From an uncultured Candidatus Melainabacteria bacterium (GTDB lineage: Bacteria; Cyanobacteriota; Vampirovibrionia; Gastranaerophilales; Gastranaerophilaceae): 43,517 nt of DNA. Location: contig CAKUTX010000012.1 of NCBI GenBank assembly GCA_934692485.1, forward strand, positions 1 through 43,517, read 5' to 3'. Below the pieces are notes generated by a model that worked only from the letters and a program-made list of their open reading frames with translations, made no database searches and was not told the DNA's origin. The position numbers were made by a program, and so were the translations under genes. Of the stretch, positions 27,301 to 33,891 are shown piece after piece. How positions within the stretch are numbered: position 1 is the stretch's first letter; each line of letters starts with the position of its first letter.

Positions 27301-27975
27301 GATACAGACAATGATACCGATACAGATATGGATGCAGATTCAGACACAGATACTGATACCGATACCGACACTGATACTGATACAGACCTAGACTCTGATA
27401 CAGATACAGATTTGGATAACGATACAGATACAGATATGGATGCCGATTCTGACACAGATACTGACAACGATACAGACAATGATACTGATACAGATGTTGA
27501 CCCTGATCCTGATCCAGAACCAGAACCAGAACCTCAACCTCAACCTGAAAAAGAACCGGATAAACCAAACTTCTCAGATGTTTATAAACAACGTGTTGTT
27601 TCAGATAGAGTGGATTCAATAGACAAACGTCAATACATGAGATTTAGTACTCAAGAAAATCAAAACCCAATTACATTTGAATCAAGCAATGATGTAGTTT
27701 CTATCTCTGACATCTCAAGAGGTGGGGTATCATTGAAACACAAAGGCAAATTAAAAGTTGGTGACGTTGTTCCAGTACATTTACAATACGGAGATTTGAC
27801 AATCAACGCTAACGTAAAAATCGTATCAGCAAGTGATGTTAAAGCTGGAGGTAAGTTCATTGACTTAGATCAAGCAACAGCCAACAAGTTATTGTACTTG
27901 AGTTTGGTAGAAAAAGATCAACCTATAGCTCAGACAATTATGAACCAAAACGTTGCAACAACAATTGAAGAATAA
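24355..27975 (+). CDS. LktA/TPS-type filamentous adhesin with C-terminal PilZ domain
   Basis: 1206 residues. An extended signal peptide (about 1-33; KKRVIAFMLSMLLVMQQSLT, cut near VLAAS) leads to a TPS/haemagglutination-activity-like region (about 40-200) with NPSNGNTWNIAPDA and NLVFISPGGMVVGASGVLNV. Then comes a long beta-helix body (about 200-870), an Asp/Thr stalk from three 56-residue repeats (about 882-1046), a Pro/Glu linker (PDPDPEPEPEPQPQPEKEP) and a PilZ domain: R1092-x3-R1096, D1119-x-S1121-x-x-G1124, followed by beta strands. Adhesins of this type need a TpsB-like outer-membrane partner, not present here. PilZ normally binds c-di-GMP in the cytoplasm, so its place on an exported protein is odd. 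Ends 20 bases before a strong terminator. Confidence 0.85.
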   Translation: MKTSGINKKRVIAFMLSMLLVMQQSLTYQVLAASVITNADGTPINPSNGNTWNIAPDAVNGDVGFKQFDKLELGQGDVLNFIYNYITQKGYDVSWNESNKTHSVTLKGPNDGNISTFINLINNGVKIDGIVNAIQNGALKNDGNLVFISPGGMVVGASGVLNVGNLSVISPTPDSYKKLTDYMKLPTAQPKQIQSITITENNPPTEGKYTPNITYNDDAVTVLTDKTFDASTLTDGAGNTLSLGGGAININGKVAARGNIDIQGGTIANNGLLIAGLGNFYTSKEDVAKGTNALFNALVNDNMTTGNTFVANNGNISIKSVTGTSVGNGAAIKNYGKGSITIDNSGADGISIAGEVSNPNGATTITNTNGGLLVDTTGLIKSGVGTAESTLLVSNTGAGGMNIKGLVDVNHGTKTNTVNFVNKNSNMSIGSTGINNNITSNADVNIAVTDGNLLNNGVTNTLIYTSNGADLNANVTNGAIGEEVGPCDGGICTGIGPDGRDLTKSVNTSIDGVITATSTKGANASLINMASLNKDMHVNQIKADGRVILLADDSTKGANPYSIVNRTKDSTNKTPNVEGTGISLIASGNVGEDSTALTFRQNGYEYNPNRDNAQLPHKIDNINKTGNGVDILAIKNINVKGLDAKDGTKLDTNACAIISREGNVNAEFSGNVYVRETTANKKLNLTTRGKNMYIDHLGEVPTYGEDYYGQNTNIHPERAKLVALDLGTKWIESENPEYKSAADSTIVVKNGTLKGNGNKRPSGDQDLMMVADNAYAGGYYFNMGKHRDSNAGGKSTVVKDATTNTLKNANDADTPISIRTKAVRPEDVTVIGQNKDDRNYYYGGSEQGSDDGYDGVTNPDDNGTEKDDDNLVVPKDDDQGDTDNDTDTDTDTDIDTDTDLDSDTDTDLDNDTDTDLDTDTDTDTDNDTDNDTDTDMDTDADSDTDTDTDTDTDTDLDSDTDTDLDNDTDTDMDADSDTDTDNDTDNDTDTDMDADSDTDTDTDTDTDTDTDLDSDTDTDLDNDTDTDMDADSDTDTDNDTDNDTDTDVDPDPDPEPEPEPQPQPEKEPDKPNFSDVYKQRVVSDRVDSIDKRQYMRFSTQENQNPITFESSNDVVSISDISRGGVSLKHKGKLKVGDVVPVHLQYGDLTINANVKIVSASDVKAGGKFIDLDQATANKLLYLSLVEKDQPIAQTIMNQNVATTIEE
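27015..27500 (+). repeat. Three tandem 168-bp repeats encoding an Asp-Thr stalk
   Basis: Units at about 27015-27182, 27183-27350 and 27351-27500 (the last truncated) keep an exact 168-base period. The marker GATACAGACCTAGACTCT recurs at 27043, 27211 and 27379. Each unit encodes 56 residues, mostly Asp-Thr with set interruptions by Leu, Asn, Met, Ala and Ser. Copies two and three are the most alike. Expansion or contraction by whole units would keep the reading frame. Confidence 0.9.
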
Positions 27976-27996
27976 AGTATAAGTTCAACTAATAAT

Positions 27997-28030
27997 AACA
28001 GCTCCTACAATTCGTAGGGGCTGTTGTTTT
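27997..28030 (+). terminator. Terminator after the adhesin gene
   Basis: Stem AACAGC-CCTAC / GTAGG-GCTGTT around loop AATTC, followed by a T-rich tail. Confidence 0.85.
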
Positions 28031-28045
28031 AGTAATGAATTAAAA

Positions 28046-28075
28046 AAACAACTCACCAATACTGATGAGTTGTTT
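28046..28075. terminator. Terminator after rpsR, usable in both directions
   Basis: Stem AAACAACTCA / TGAGTTGTTT with loop CCAATACTGA. T-runs on both strands; it closes the minus-strand rpsF-ssb-rpsR cluster and backs up the adhesin terminator. Confidence 0.85.
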
Positions 28076-28099
28076 TTGTTGTTTACAATATTTTGATAA

Positions 28100-28333
28100 T
28101 TAGTCAAAAACGTAATCGATAATTGCAGCTTCTCTAGCACGTTTAATTGCTGTAGCAATCATTCTTTGGTGCTTAGCGCAGTTACCTGTAATACGGCGAG
28201 GAATAATTTTTCCAGCTTCTGTTAGGTATCTTCTTAGTTTAGCAGCATCTTTGTAATCGATTGCTTCAATTTTGTCTGCGCAAAGAGAACAATTTTTACG
28301 TTTCTTTTTGTCATCGTTATTTTGTCTTGCCAT
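28100..28333 (-). CDS. rpsR: 30S ribosomal protein S18
   Basis: 77 residues, full-length S18. It contains the zinc-type cysteines (CSLCADK and NCAKHQR) and the conserved core [19 protein letters not shown], then [12 protein letters not shown]. It binds S6 and 16S rRNA in the small-subunit platform. Last gene of the standard rpsF-ssb-rpsR cluster and followed by a terminator. Confidence 0.97.
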   Translation of the reverse strand: MARQNNDDKKKRKNCSLCADKIEAIDYKDAAKLRRYLTEAGKIIPRRITGNCAKHQRMIATAIKRAREAAIIDYVFD

Positions 28334-28384
28334 TTTTGTCTAAGCCTTTCTAGCCTGTTTAGTTTGTGTACTATACTTTTATTT

Positions 28385-28786
28385 TTAGAACGGAATTTCG
28401 TCCTCGTTAATCAATTCATTAGACATGTCGTCTGATTCAAATTTAACGATTTCTTCTGTTCCGAATTTTTCATTTGAAGGAGCAGCTGAGCTTTCTCCCA
28501 TTTTTTCGATTGTATTTGCATCAATCTCATAAATTCTTCTTTCAGCGCCATCGTCGGTTTTGACTGTTGCTGTTTGAAGTCTGCCTTCAACAAGAACTCT
28601 ATCACCTTTGTCTAAAGATGATACAATTTCATCATTGCTGTTTCTTCGAGATACAACTCTAATCAGAGTTTCATCTTTGTCACCAATATTCAGAACAAAA
28701 GCAGATACCGCAATATTATTTTGTGTAAAACGTTTTTCCGGTGCTCTGTATACTGTTCCTGTTACTATTGATTTTGAAAATGCCAT
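28385..28786 (-). CDS. ssb: Single-stranded DNA-binding protein
   Basis: 133 residues: one OB fold (about 1-105; opening MAFSKSIVTGTVYRAPEKRF, KGDRVLVEGRLQTATVKTDD) and a short acidic tail ending EDEIPF, the partner-binding tip of bacterial SSB. It coats single-stranded DNA in replication and repair and recruits partners through the tip. The OB domain is more divergent than in E. coli SSB, but position between rpsF and rpsR confirms it. No clear Shine-Dalgarno precedes the ATG; a small hairpin (GATTAC/GTAATC) lies in the gap after rpsF. Confidence 0.95.
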   Translation of the reverse strand: MAFSKSIVTGTVYRAPEKRFTQNNIAVSAFVLNIGDKDETLIRVVSRRNSNDEIVSSLDKGDRVLVEGRLQTATVKTDDGAERRIYEIDANTIEKMGESSAAPSNEKFGTEEIVKFESDDMSNELINEDEIPF

Positions 28787-28845
28787 ATTTTTTATTCACA
28801 ACTTGGGATTACTGTCGTAATCTTGTGTTGCGCCTTTCTTTCTAC

Positions 28846-29142
28846 TTATGCACTAACTTTTGATGATTCTAAGAACATAGTTCTCAAAATATTGTCATTC
28901 AATTTAAGTTGGCGTCTGAATTCAGCAACTTTTTCAGCAGGCAAGCTTAATTCAGTAGTAACGAAAAATCCATCTCTGAAGTTTTCGATGTCATAAGCTA
29001 ATTTTTTTCTACCTGTTTTGTCTGTAGATTCTACTTTTCCGCCAAAATCAACAACGGCTTTGTTTAAAGCTTCAACAGCTTTGTCTACTTCTTCTGCATC
29101 CAAATTTGGTTTGAATATAGTTAATAATTCGTAAGTTTTCAT
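28846..29142 (-). CDS. rpsF: 30S ribosomal protein S6
   Basis: 98 residues with the S6 ferredoxin-like fold: YELLTIFKPNLDAEEVDKAV, then KKLAYDIENFRDGFFVTTEL and LKLNDNILRTMFL. It pairs with S18 on the 30S platform. AGGAG lies 7 bases before the ATG, and a TATAAT at 29169-29174 gives a short leader, leaving little room for the S6:S18 autoregulatory leader known in many bacteria. First gene of rpsF-ssb-rpsR. Confidence 0.96.
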   Translation of the reverse strand: MKTYELLTIFKPNLDAEEVDKAVEALNKAVVDFGGKVESTDKTGRKKLAYDIENFRDGFFVTTELSLPAEKVAEFRRQLKLNDNILRTMFLESSKVSA

Positions 29143-29195
29143 TTTTTTCTCCTATTCTAGTGTATGTGATTATAATACCATGGAAATATCGGATT

Positions 29196-30038
29196 TTACA
29201 ATATATATTCTGCAAAAAAGCTATAATTCGCAGAACCGATTAAGAAAATATCTTTTTCTGTATCATCCTTAGAGCCAGTCCACTCAACAAATACAGGCCC
29301 TCCAAGAAGATTAACTTTGACTTTATTTTCTGTTAAGTTATTTAAAACACATGCAACAACACTTGCACAAGCTCCAGTTCCGCAAGCCAATGTTATGCCG
29401 CAACCGCGTTCATATACTCGCATATCAATTTCCATTCTTGATTTAACTTTAACAAATTCTGTATTTGTTTTTTCAGGAAAATATTCATGCTTTTCGATAA
29501 CAGGCCCGTATTTTTCAGCCAATTCCATAAGATTTTCGTCTGTAATTATTACGCAATGAGGATTTCCCATTGATACAGGTGTAATGTCAAAATCTTTATC
29601 CAAAGCGTTCAATTTTCGAGTCCCGTTTTCGCTCCAAAATGGGATTTTTTTATCTTCTAAAATTGGTTTTCCCATATTTACTTTAACAAGTCCGTTTTCA
29701 AGAAGTTCTGGTTTAATAATTCCTGCAAGAGTTTCAACGCTAAAGGATTTTTTGTCGACAAGTTTGTTGTCGTATACATATTTTGCAAAACATCTCATCC
29801 CATTACCGCACATTTGAGCCGTAGTGCCGTCTGAGTTATAAAAATACCAACCAATATCCGTGTTTTTTGTTCCAGTTTTTGGGATAATCATTCCGTCTGC
29901 CCCAACACCAAAATTTCTGTCGCAAACTTTTTTTGCAAGTTCTGACATTTCAATTCCTGCTTTTTCATATTCGGGGTAATCTATTATCACAAAGTCGTTT
30001 CCGCAACCTTGCATTTTAGTTAACTTGATTGTTTTCAT
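29196..30038 (-). CDS. dapF: Diaminopimelate epimerase
   Basis: 280 residues, normal length. Both catalytic cysteines are present: Cys77 in AQMCGNGMRC and Cys219 in LACGTGACASV. The opening MQGCGNDFVIID is the usual DapF substrate loop. It converts LL- to meso-diaminopimelate for lysine and peptidoglycan synthesis, consistent with a Gram-negative-type wall. AAAGGA precedes the start. It lies 45 bases after the 71-residue gene and may share its transcript. Confidence 0.96.
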   Translation of the reverse strand: MKTIKLTKMQGCGNDFVIIDYPEYEKAGIEMSELAKKVCDRNFGVGADGMIIPKTGTKNTDIGWYFYNSDGTTAQMCGNGMRCFAKYVYDNKLVDKKSFSVETLAGIIKPELLENGLVKVNMGKPILEDKKIPFWSENGTRKLNALDKDFDITPVSMGNPHCVIITDENLMELAEKYGPVIEKHEYFPEKTNTEFVKVKSRMEIDMRVYERGCGITLACGTGACASVVACVLNNLTENKVKVNLLGGPVFVEWTGSKDDTEKDIFLIGSANYSFFAEYIL

Positions 30039-30083
30039 ATTAAAATCCTTTCAAAGTGATTTGATTGTATATTCAAAATATTG

Positions 30084-30299
30084 CTATTTTTCAACTACAA
30101 ATGAAATTTCAGTGTCAAATTTTACTTCATAACCGTCTTTTTCCAAATATTGTGTAATGAAATTTCTTAAATTTTCATCATTTTTTTCAAGCGTAAAATA
30201 TTGACCTCCGCAAGCATCGTGGAAATGAACCTTTTCGCCAAATTCCTCTTTTACAGCCTCTTTAAGTTTTATAACTTCTGAAAAATCAATTATTGCCAT
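30084..30299 (-). CDS. Small RDAC-like protein
   Basis: 71 residues. The segment KVHFHDACGGQYFTLE resembles the 'R-D-A-C-G' core of small uncharacterised RDAC-family proteins known mostly from Firmicutes, with His in place of the Arg. It is predicted as alpha/beta with two short helices and no signal peptide. The conserved Asp-Ala-Cys-Gly suggests a metal or redox role, unproven. TATAAT lies 6 bases before the ATG (30306-30311) with no Shine-Dalgarno. Upstream of dapF on the same strand. Confidence 0.6.
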   Translation of the reverse strand: MAIIDFSEVIKLKEAVKEEFGEKVHFHDACGGQYFTLEKNDENLRNFITQYLEKDGYEVKFDTEISFVVEK

Positions 30300-30360
30300 A
30301 TAAAAATTATATTATAAAAATTTTGTAGCAAAAAATATTTTTTGGGGTTTTATCCTAAAT

Positions 30361-31071
30361 ATGACCTTAATTCCTCCGATAAAACCGACTATAACAACTC
30401 TTGCAGACTCAAAAAAGTTATGCTCTTTTCGTATCCTGAGTAACAAAGCAGGAGAGTTAGATTTAACCGTAAAACCTAAATTGTTCGGCTATAACTGCTT
30501 CATATCAGAGTTGAAAAACCGATTTAATAAGCTTTTAGGGTTTGAAGAATTTACTTTATTTAATGGAACTCAAAATATTGATGGTTTTTTTATAAGAGTA
30601 AATAATGAATATCAAAGGCAAGGGTATAATTTTGGTGAGATTTTGAGGCTTTCCAGTATTATTGAAATTTTAGAAAATAAAGTGAAAAATTTTAACATCG
30701 TATCAAAAGATTCAGCTATCTATTTTCATTCAAAGTATAAGTTTAAACCAAATATTTCTTCTTTTAAAGAACGCGATATGCTATTAAAAACTGTTGCAAA
30801 TAATGAGCAGTTTGCAGATTTGAGGGAAAAGGCAGTTGCTTTGCAATCTAAAATTTTAGAAGAAAAAGATTCTGCAAGACAAAGAGATTTTTGTAAAGAA
30901 GCAAATGAATTAATTAATGAATTTATTCAAAATGTATTAGCAAATAAGAGTGAAAAAGAACATCCTTTTAATTGGGTAATGCGTATGACTTTGACAGATG
31001 AAAATATTATGCAAAATAAGGATTTTTTTAATGCCCTGTTCAAAAAACATGGGATAGATTACCAAATTTGA
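30361..31071 (+). CDS. Probable GNAT-fold protein
   Basis: 236 residues. The centre looks like an acetyltransferase fold: strand IDGFFIRVNNEYQRQGYNFG (a worn R/Q-x-x-G-x-G/A acetyl-CoA loop), then helix EILRLSSIIEILE, then SAIYFHSKYKFKP, which matches GNAT motif B (A-x-x-F-Y-x-x-x-G-F) with Tyr-Lys for Gly. The C-terminal 90 residues are helical and charged. The acetyl-CoA loop is degenerate, so activity is uncertain. No Shine-Dalgarno. Confidence 0.55.
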   Translation: MTLIPPIKPTITTLADSKKLCSFRILSNKAGELDLTVKPKLFGYNCFISELKNRFNKLLGFEEFTLFNGTQNIDGFFIRVNNEYQRQGYNFGEILRLSSIIEILENKVKNFNIVSKDSAIYFHSKYKFKPNISSFKERDMLLKTVANNEQFADLREKAVALQSKILEEKDSARQRDFCKEANELINEFIQNVLANKSEKEHPFNWVMRMTLTDENIMQNKDFFNALFKKHGIDYQI

Positions 31072-31190
31072 AGAAATTTTGACCCCAGTATTTGAATTTT
31101 GTCTATAAAATTTGTTCAGGATAAAACAAGAAGGAGATTTTTGTTACATAACAAATTGATTTTGAAGTTCTTTCTTAATAAAATAAACTT

Positions 31191-32183
31191 ATGGGAACAT
31201 TTTTGGAATTACAGATAGAATATTTGCTCTTGTTGCAAAATTTTCGAGATATTACTAACCATGTTTTTGATTGGTTTTTTATCCACGTAACGTGGCTTGG
31301 AGAATGGATTATTCCATTGTTGTTTATTGCTTTTATTTATTGGATTTTTGACAAAAAAAGCGGAATATATCTCATATGGAATTTTTATACTGGGCTGTTA
31401 ATCAATCAATTTATAAAAGTTACGGCTTGTATTTATCGACCGTGGATTTTGGACAGTCGCGTAAAACCTCTTGAAGTCGCAATGAAAAATGCTTCAGGAT
31501 ATTCTTTTCCAAGCGGTCATACTGCAATTGCTATGGGAACATGGGGAGCTGCGGCTGTTAGGTTTTGGCAAAATAAATTTGTAAGATTTTCTACAATTAT
31601 TTTAGTTTTGTTGGTTATGCTTTCTCGAAATTATTTAGGGGTGCATACTCCACAAGATGTCGTAGTTTCGTTTATTGTTGGTGTGATGTTGTTATATGCG
31701 ACTTCTAAAATAATTCCGTGGGTAGAAAAGGGCAAAAATAGAGATTTAGCTGTATTCATAACGGTTGCGATAATGTGTATTATGCTAATTGTATATACAG
31801 AATTAAAAAATTATCCGCTGGATTATGTGAATGGAAAACTACTTGTTGACCCTGTTAAAATGCGTTTCGAATCATTTCCGAAAGCTGGTTTTACATTTGG
31901 TGCTTTTTTAGGGTGGTTCTTGGAGAGCAGATTTGTAAAATTTAAAAATCCAGATGGAAACGTGTTTGGGAAAAGCTTATTGTATCTGTTTGGTGCGGTT
32001 ATTTTATATGTTTTACAAGAAAAATCGTGCCCAACTTTTATCCAATTTACAAATGAGCCTTGTGGAAGGTTTTTGAATTGTTTTACGATAGGACTTTATC
32101 TAACCGTGATTTATCCATTGTTTATAAATATTTATAATTTAGTGATTAGTAAAAAAATAAAGAAAGAAGATAAAAATGCTTAG
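31191..32183 (+). CDS. PAP2-superfamily membrane phosphatase
   Basis: 330 residues with about eight hydrophobic segments. The PAP2 triad is complete: KVTACIYRP (K-x6-R-P), YSFPSGHTA (P-S-G-H) and SRNYLGVHTPQD (S-R-x5-H-x3-D). These integral-membrane enzymes dephosphorylate phosphatidate, undecaprenyl pyrophosphate or similar lipids on the outer face of the inner membrane; which one is unknown. An AAGGAG at 31130-31136 is too far from this ATG to serve it. The downstream GNAT gene overlaps by 8 bases. Confidence 0.9.
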   Translation: MGTFLELQIEYLLLLQNFRDITNHVFDWFFIHVTWLGEWIIPLLFIAFIYWIFDKKSGIYLIWNFYTGLLINQFIKVTACIYRPWILDSRVKPLEVAMKNASGYSFPSGHTAIAMGTWGAAAVRFWQNKFVRFSTIILVLLVMLSRNYLGVHTPQDVVVSFIVGVMLLYATSKIIPWVEKGKNRDLAVFITVAIMCIMLIVYTELKNYPLDYVNGKLLVDPVKMRFESFPKAGFTFGAFLGWFLESRFVKFKNPDGNVFGKSLLYLFGAVILYVLQEKSCPTFIQFTNEPCGRFLNCFTIGLYLTVIYPLFINIYNLVISKKIKKEDKNA

Positions 32184-32640
32184 AAAAGCTACAGAAAAAG
32201 ATATTGCAAGAATTGCAGAAATCATTGTTTTTACAAAAAGACATACATATCGTGATATATTCAAAAACGATAATGTATCATTTAATGTAATCCAGGTTTT
32301 AAGCGAGGCGGATAGTTTAAGAAAGCCTAATGCGCTTAAAAATCAGTATGTTTATGATGACGGGATTGTAAAAGCGATAATTAACGCAGATTATCAAGAG
32401 GATAAGATTGTATTAAGTGATTTTTATGTAGACAATTTCTTTCAGCACGAAGGAATTGGAACATACATAATGAAATATTTTATCGAGGAATCCAAAAGAT
32501 TGAATAAAAAATTATCGTTTGTGGTTTTGGATAAAAATGTAAGGGCTATAAAGTTCTATGAGTACGTAGGTTTTAAATATACAGGTGAAAAAGAGGAGTT
32601 TGAGAATTCTGGCTTTTATTTGCTGAAGTATGAAATTTAG
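32176..32640 (+). CDS. GNAT-family N-acetyltransferase
   Basis: 154 residues, a single acetyltransferase domain: strand IVLSDFYVDNFFQHEGIGTY (Q/R-x-x-G-x-G/A acetyl-CoA loop as QHEGIG), helix MKYFIEESKRL, then VVLDKNVRAIKFYEYVGFKY (N-x-x-A-x-x-F-Y-x-x-x-G-F). Complete motifs imply an active enzyme; the substrate is unknown. The start overlaps the PAP2 gene, implying co-translation. Confidence 0.88.
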   Translation: MLRKATEKDIARIAEIIVFTKRHTYRDIFKNDNVSFNVIQVLSEADSLRKPNALKNQYVYDDGIVKAIINADYQEDKIVLSDFYVDNFFQHEGIGTYIMKYFIEESKRLNKKLSFVVLDKNVRAIKFYEYVGFKYTGEKEEFENSGFYLLKYEI

Positions 32641-32720
32641 TTTTTGAATTATGAATTTGTAGACCACTTGACAATAAAAATTTATGACATACAATAAAAT
32701 TACGTCCAAACAACTGAATG

Positions 32721-32805
32721 GAGGAGTGCCAGAGCGGTTGATTGGAGCAGTCTTGAAAACTGTCGTACGTTCACGCGTACCGTGGGTTCGAATCCCACCT
32801 CCTCC
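32721..32805 (+). tRNA. tRNA-Ser (TGA anticodon)
   Basis: A type II tRNA with a long variable arm (GTACG-TTCA-CGCGTAC). Acceptor GGAGGAG/CTCCTCC, anticodon loop CTTGAAA reading TGA, T arm GTGGG-TTCGAAT-CCCAC. CCA is not encoded. The base at the discriminator position (32806) is T, whereas most bacterial tRNA-Ser have G73. A terminator follows directly. Confidence 0.95.
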
Positions 32806-32809
32806 TTAT

Positions 32810-32842
32810 AAAAACGAGTAGACATATGTCTGACTCGTTTTT
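32810..32842 (+). terminator. Terminator of tRNA-Ser
   Basis: Stem AAAAACGAGT / ACTCGTTTTT, with the loop itself holding GACATATGTC. Confidence 0.85.
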
Positions 32843-32867
32843 ATTTTGTTAGAAGTTTATATAACTA

Positions 32868-33025
32868 GACACTTAGTTTAATAATGTCTGACATTTAAAA
32901 TAATAAATTTTAAAACCACCCGCTTTTAAGGGAAGAATTTATTAAACTAAATGTCTAGGATTTATTATTTTATATGTCCAATTATTAAATTAAATGTCTA
33001 ATCTCGGACATTTAATTTAATAAAT
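32868..33025. repeat. Cluster of six short repeats in both orientations
   Basis: Six variants of GACATTTAATTTAATAAAT. Plus orientation: 32868-32883, 32890-32910 and 33007-33025. Minus orientation: 32936-32955, 32960-32978 and 32981-32998. The last pair (32983-32998 with 33007-33022) forms a perfect 16-base stem around TAATCTCG. The first two copies each pair best with the third and fourth, in the interlocked a-b-a'-b' order. The centre (about 32911-32935) holds CCACCCGCTTTTAAGGG. No open frame. The region lies between tRNA-Ser and the RAYT unit; its role is unknown. Confidence 0.8.
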
Positions 33026-33140
33026 ATAATTAGATTCCAAGAAAATAAAGCGAGTATCTTGACTCTATAACTATTGTAGAGTTTATAATAATTATATAGG
33101 AATACATTTACAAAAAACGTAGGTAAAGTATATCTGTTTT

Positions 33141-33208
33141 CTATTTGTCGTGTTCAATGACAATGGTTGCACACGACCTACAACTAAATTTATATGTCTG
33201 ACAAATAG
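33141..33208. repeat. Nested inverted repeat left of the RAYT unit
   Basis: Outer arms CTATTTGTC (33141-33149) and GACAAATAG (33200-33208); inner arms GTCGTGT (33147-33153) and ACACGAC (33171-33177). The right outer arm runs into the conserved left border of the first REP copy. It may be the folded edge of a mobile unit or a structured RNA. Confidence 0.5.
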
Positions 33209-33253
33209 AATGTAGGGTGGGAAAAGCGGAAGCGGTTCCCACCTTCATAATCT
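33206..33253 (+). repeat. REP element, copy 1
   Basis: A GTAG foot (33212-33215) directly precedes a hairpin: outer arms GGTGGGAA (33216-33223) and TTCCCACC (33236-33243), an AA/GG internal mismatch, then GC pairs closing a GGAA tetraloop. The 48-base block 33206-33253 is identical to 34747-34794. GTAG beside a short imperfect hairpin is the recognised REP architecture used by RAYT transposases. Confidence 0.85.
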
Positions 33254-33282
33254 AATTAATAAAAAGATGATATAATAAATTT

Positions 33283-33813
33283 ATGTCAAATTACAAACGA
33301 ATTTATCTACAAGGATATAACTACGTATTTTTTACGATTGTTACTAATAATCGAGAAAATATTTTAATTGAAAATATTGATTTATTACGTGAATCCTTCA
33401 AAAATGCACTTGAAAATTTTGCATTCAATATAATTGCAATTTGTGTTATGCAAAATCATTTACATATGATTTTAAAATTAAAAAACATAAAAGAATATCC
33501 TAAGATCATTTATTCTATAAAATTCTATTTTTCGCATAGATTAAATAAACATAATAAAATTTCTGAGAGCAAATTAAAAAAAGGTGAAAAAGGAATTTGG
33601 CAAAGACGATATTGGGAACATACAATAAGAGATGAAAAGGATCTATATACACATCTTGATTATATTCATTACAATTCTATGAAGCATTATCAAATTTTAC
33701 CAAGAAATTGGAAATATTCAACATTTTTGAAATTTGTTGAAAAAGGTTGTTACGATATCAATTGGTGTAATTTAGATGATGTTAATAATATTAATGATTT
33801 AAATTTAGAATAG
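33283..33813 (+). CDS. REP-associated tyrosine transposase (RAYT)
   Basis: 176 residues of the Y1/TnpA-REP fold. The HUH pair is His59-x-His61 in CVMQNHLHMILKL. The RAYT signature QRRYWEHTIRDEKDLYTHLD (107-126) is followed by YIHYNSMKH, which holds the candidate nucleophile Tyr127 or Tyr130. RAYTs nick single-stranded DNA at REP hairpins and are thought to spread REP sequences. Both key motifs are intact, so it is probably active or recently so. It is bracketed by REP copies in inverted orientation, ends about 40 bases before the second, and has an extended -10 (TG-A-TATAAT) 6 bases before its ATG with no Shine-Dalgarno. Confidence 0.9.
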   Translation: MSNYKRIYLQGYNYVFFTIVTNNRENILIENIDLLRESFKNALENFAFNIIAICVMQNHLHMILKLKNIKEYPKIIYSIKFYFSHRLNKHNKISESKLKKGEKGIWQRRYWEHTIRDEKDLYTHLDYIHYNSMKHYQILPRNWKYSTFLKFVEKGCYDINWCNLDDVNNINDLNLE

Positions 33814-33855
33814 ATGATTTAAATATATAACATTTATAAGATGAAAACTTGTGAA

Positions 33856-33887
33856 GGTGGGAACCGCTCACGCTTTTCCCACCCTAC
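33856..33887 (-). repeat. REP element, copy 2 (inverted)
   Basis: The same hairpin as copy 1 on the minus strand, with its GTAG foot at 33884-33887. The tetraloop is GTGA instead of GGAA; both fit the GNRA rule, so the loop class is kept while the sequence changes. It lies five bases from the stop of the next minus-strand gene. Confidence 0.85.
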
Positions 33888-33891
33888 CACT

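Noticed and set aside
26877..27619. Long open frames on the minus strand within the adhesin repeat, one nearly all Ser-Val
   Set aside because: They are the reverse reading of the Asp-Thr repeat DNA, which lacks stops in several frames; no start signals and the plus-strand gene is clear.
31130..31218. Strong AAGGAG followed by TTG, opening a 25-codon frame that overlaps the PAP2 start
   Set aside because: The frame is short, out of phase with PAP2 and lacks any recognisable content; the AAGGAG may be chance.
32868..33025. The six-repeat cluster as a CRISPR array
   Set aside because: Units occur in both orientations at uneven spacing, there are no regular spacers and no cas genes are nearby.
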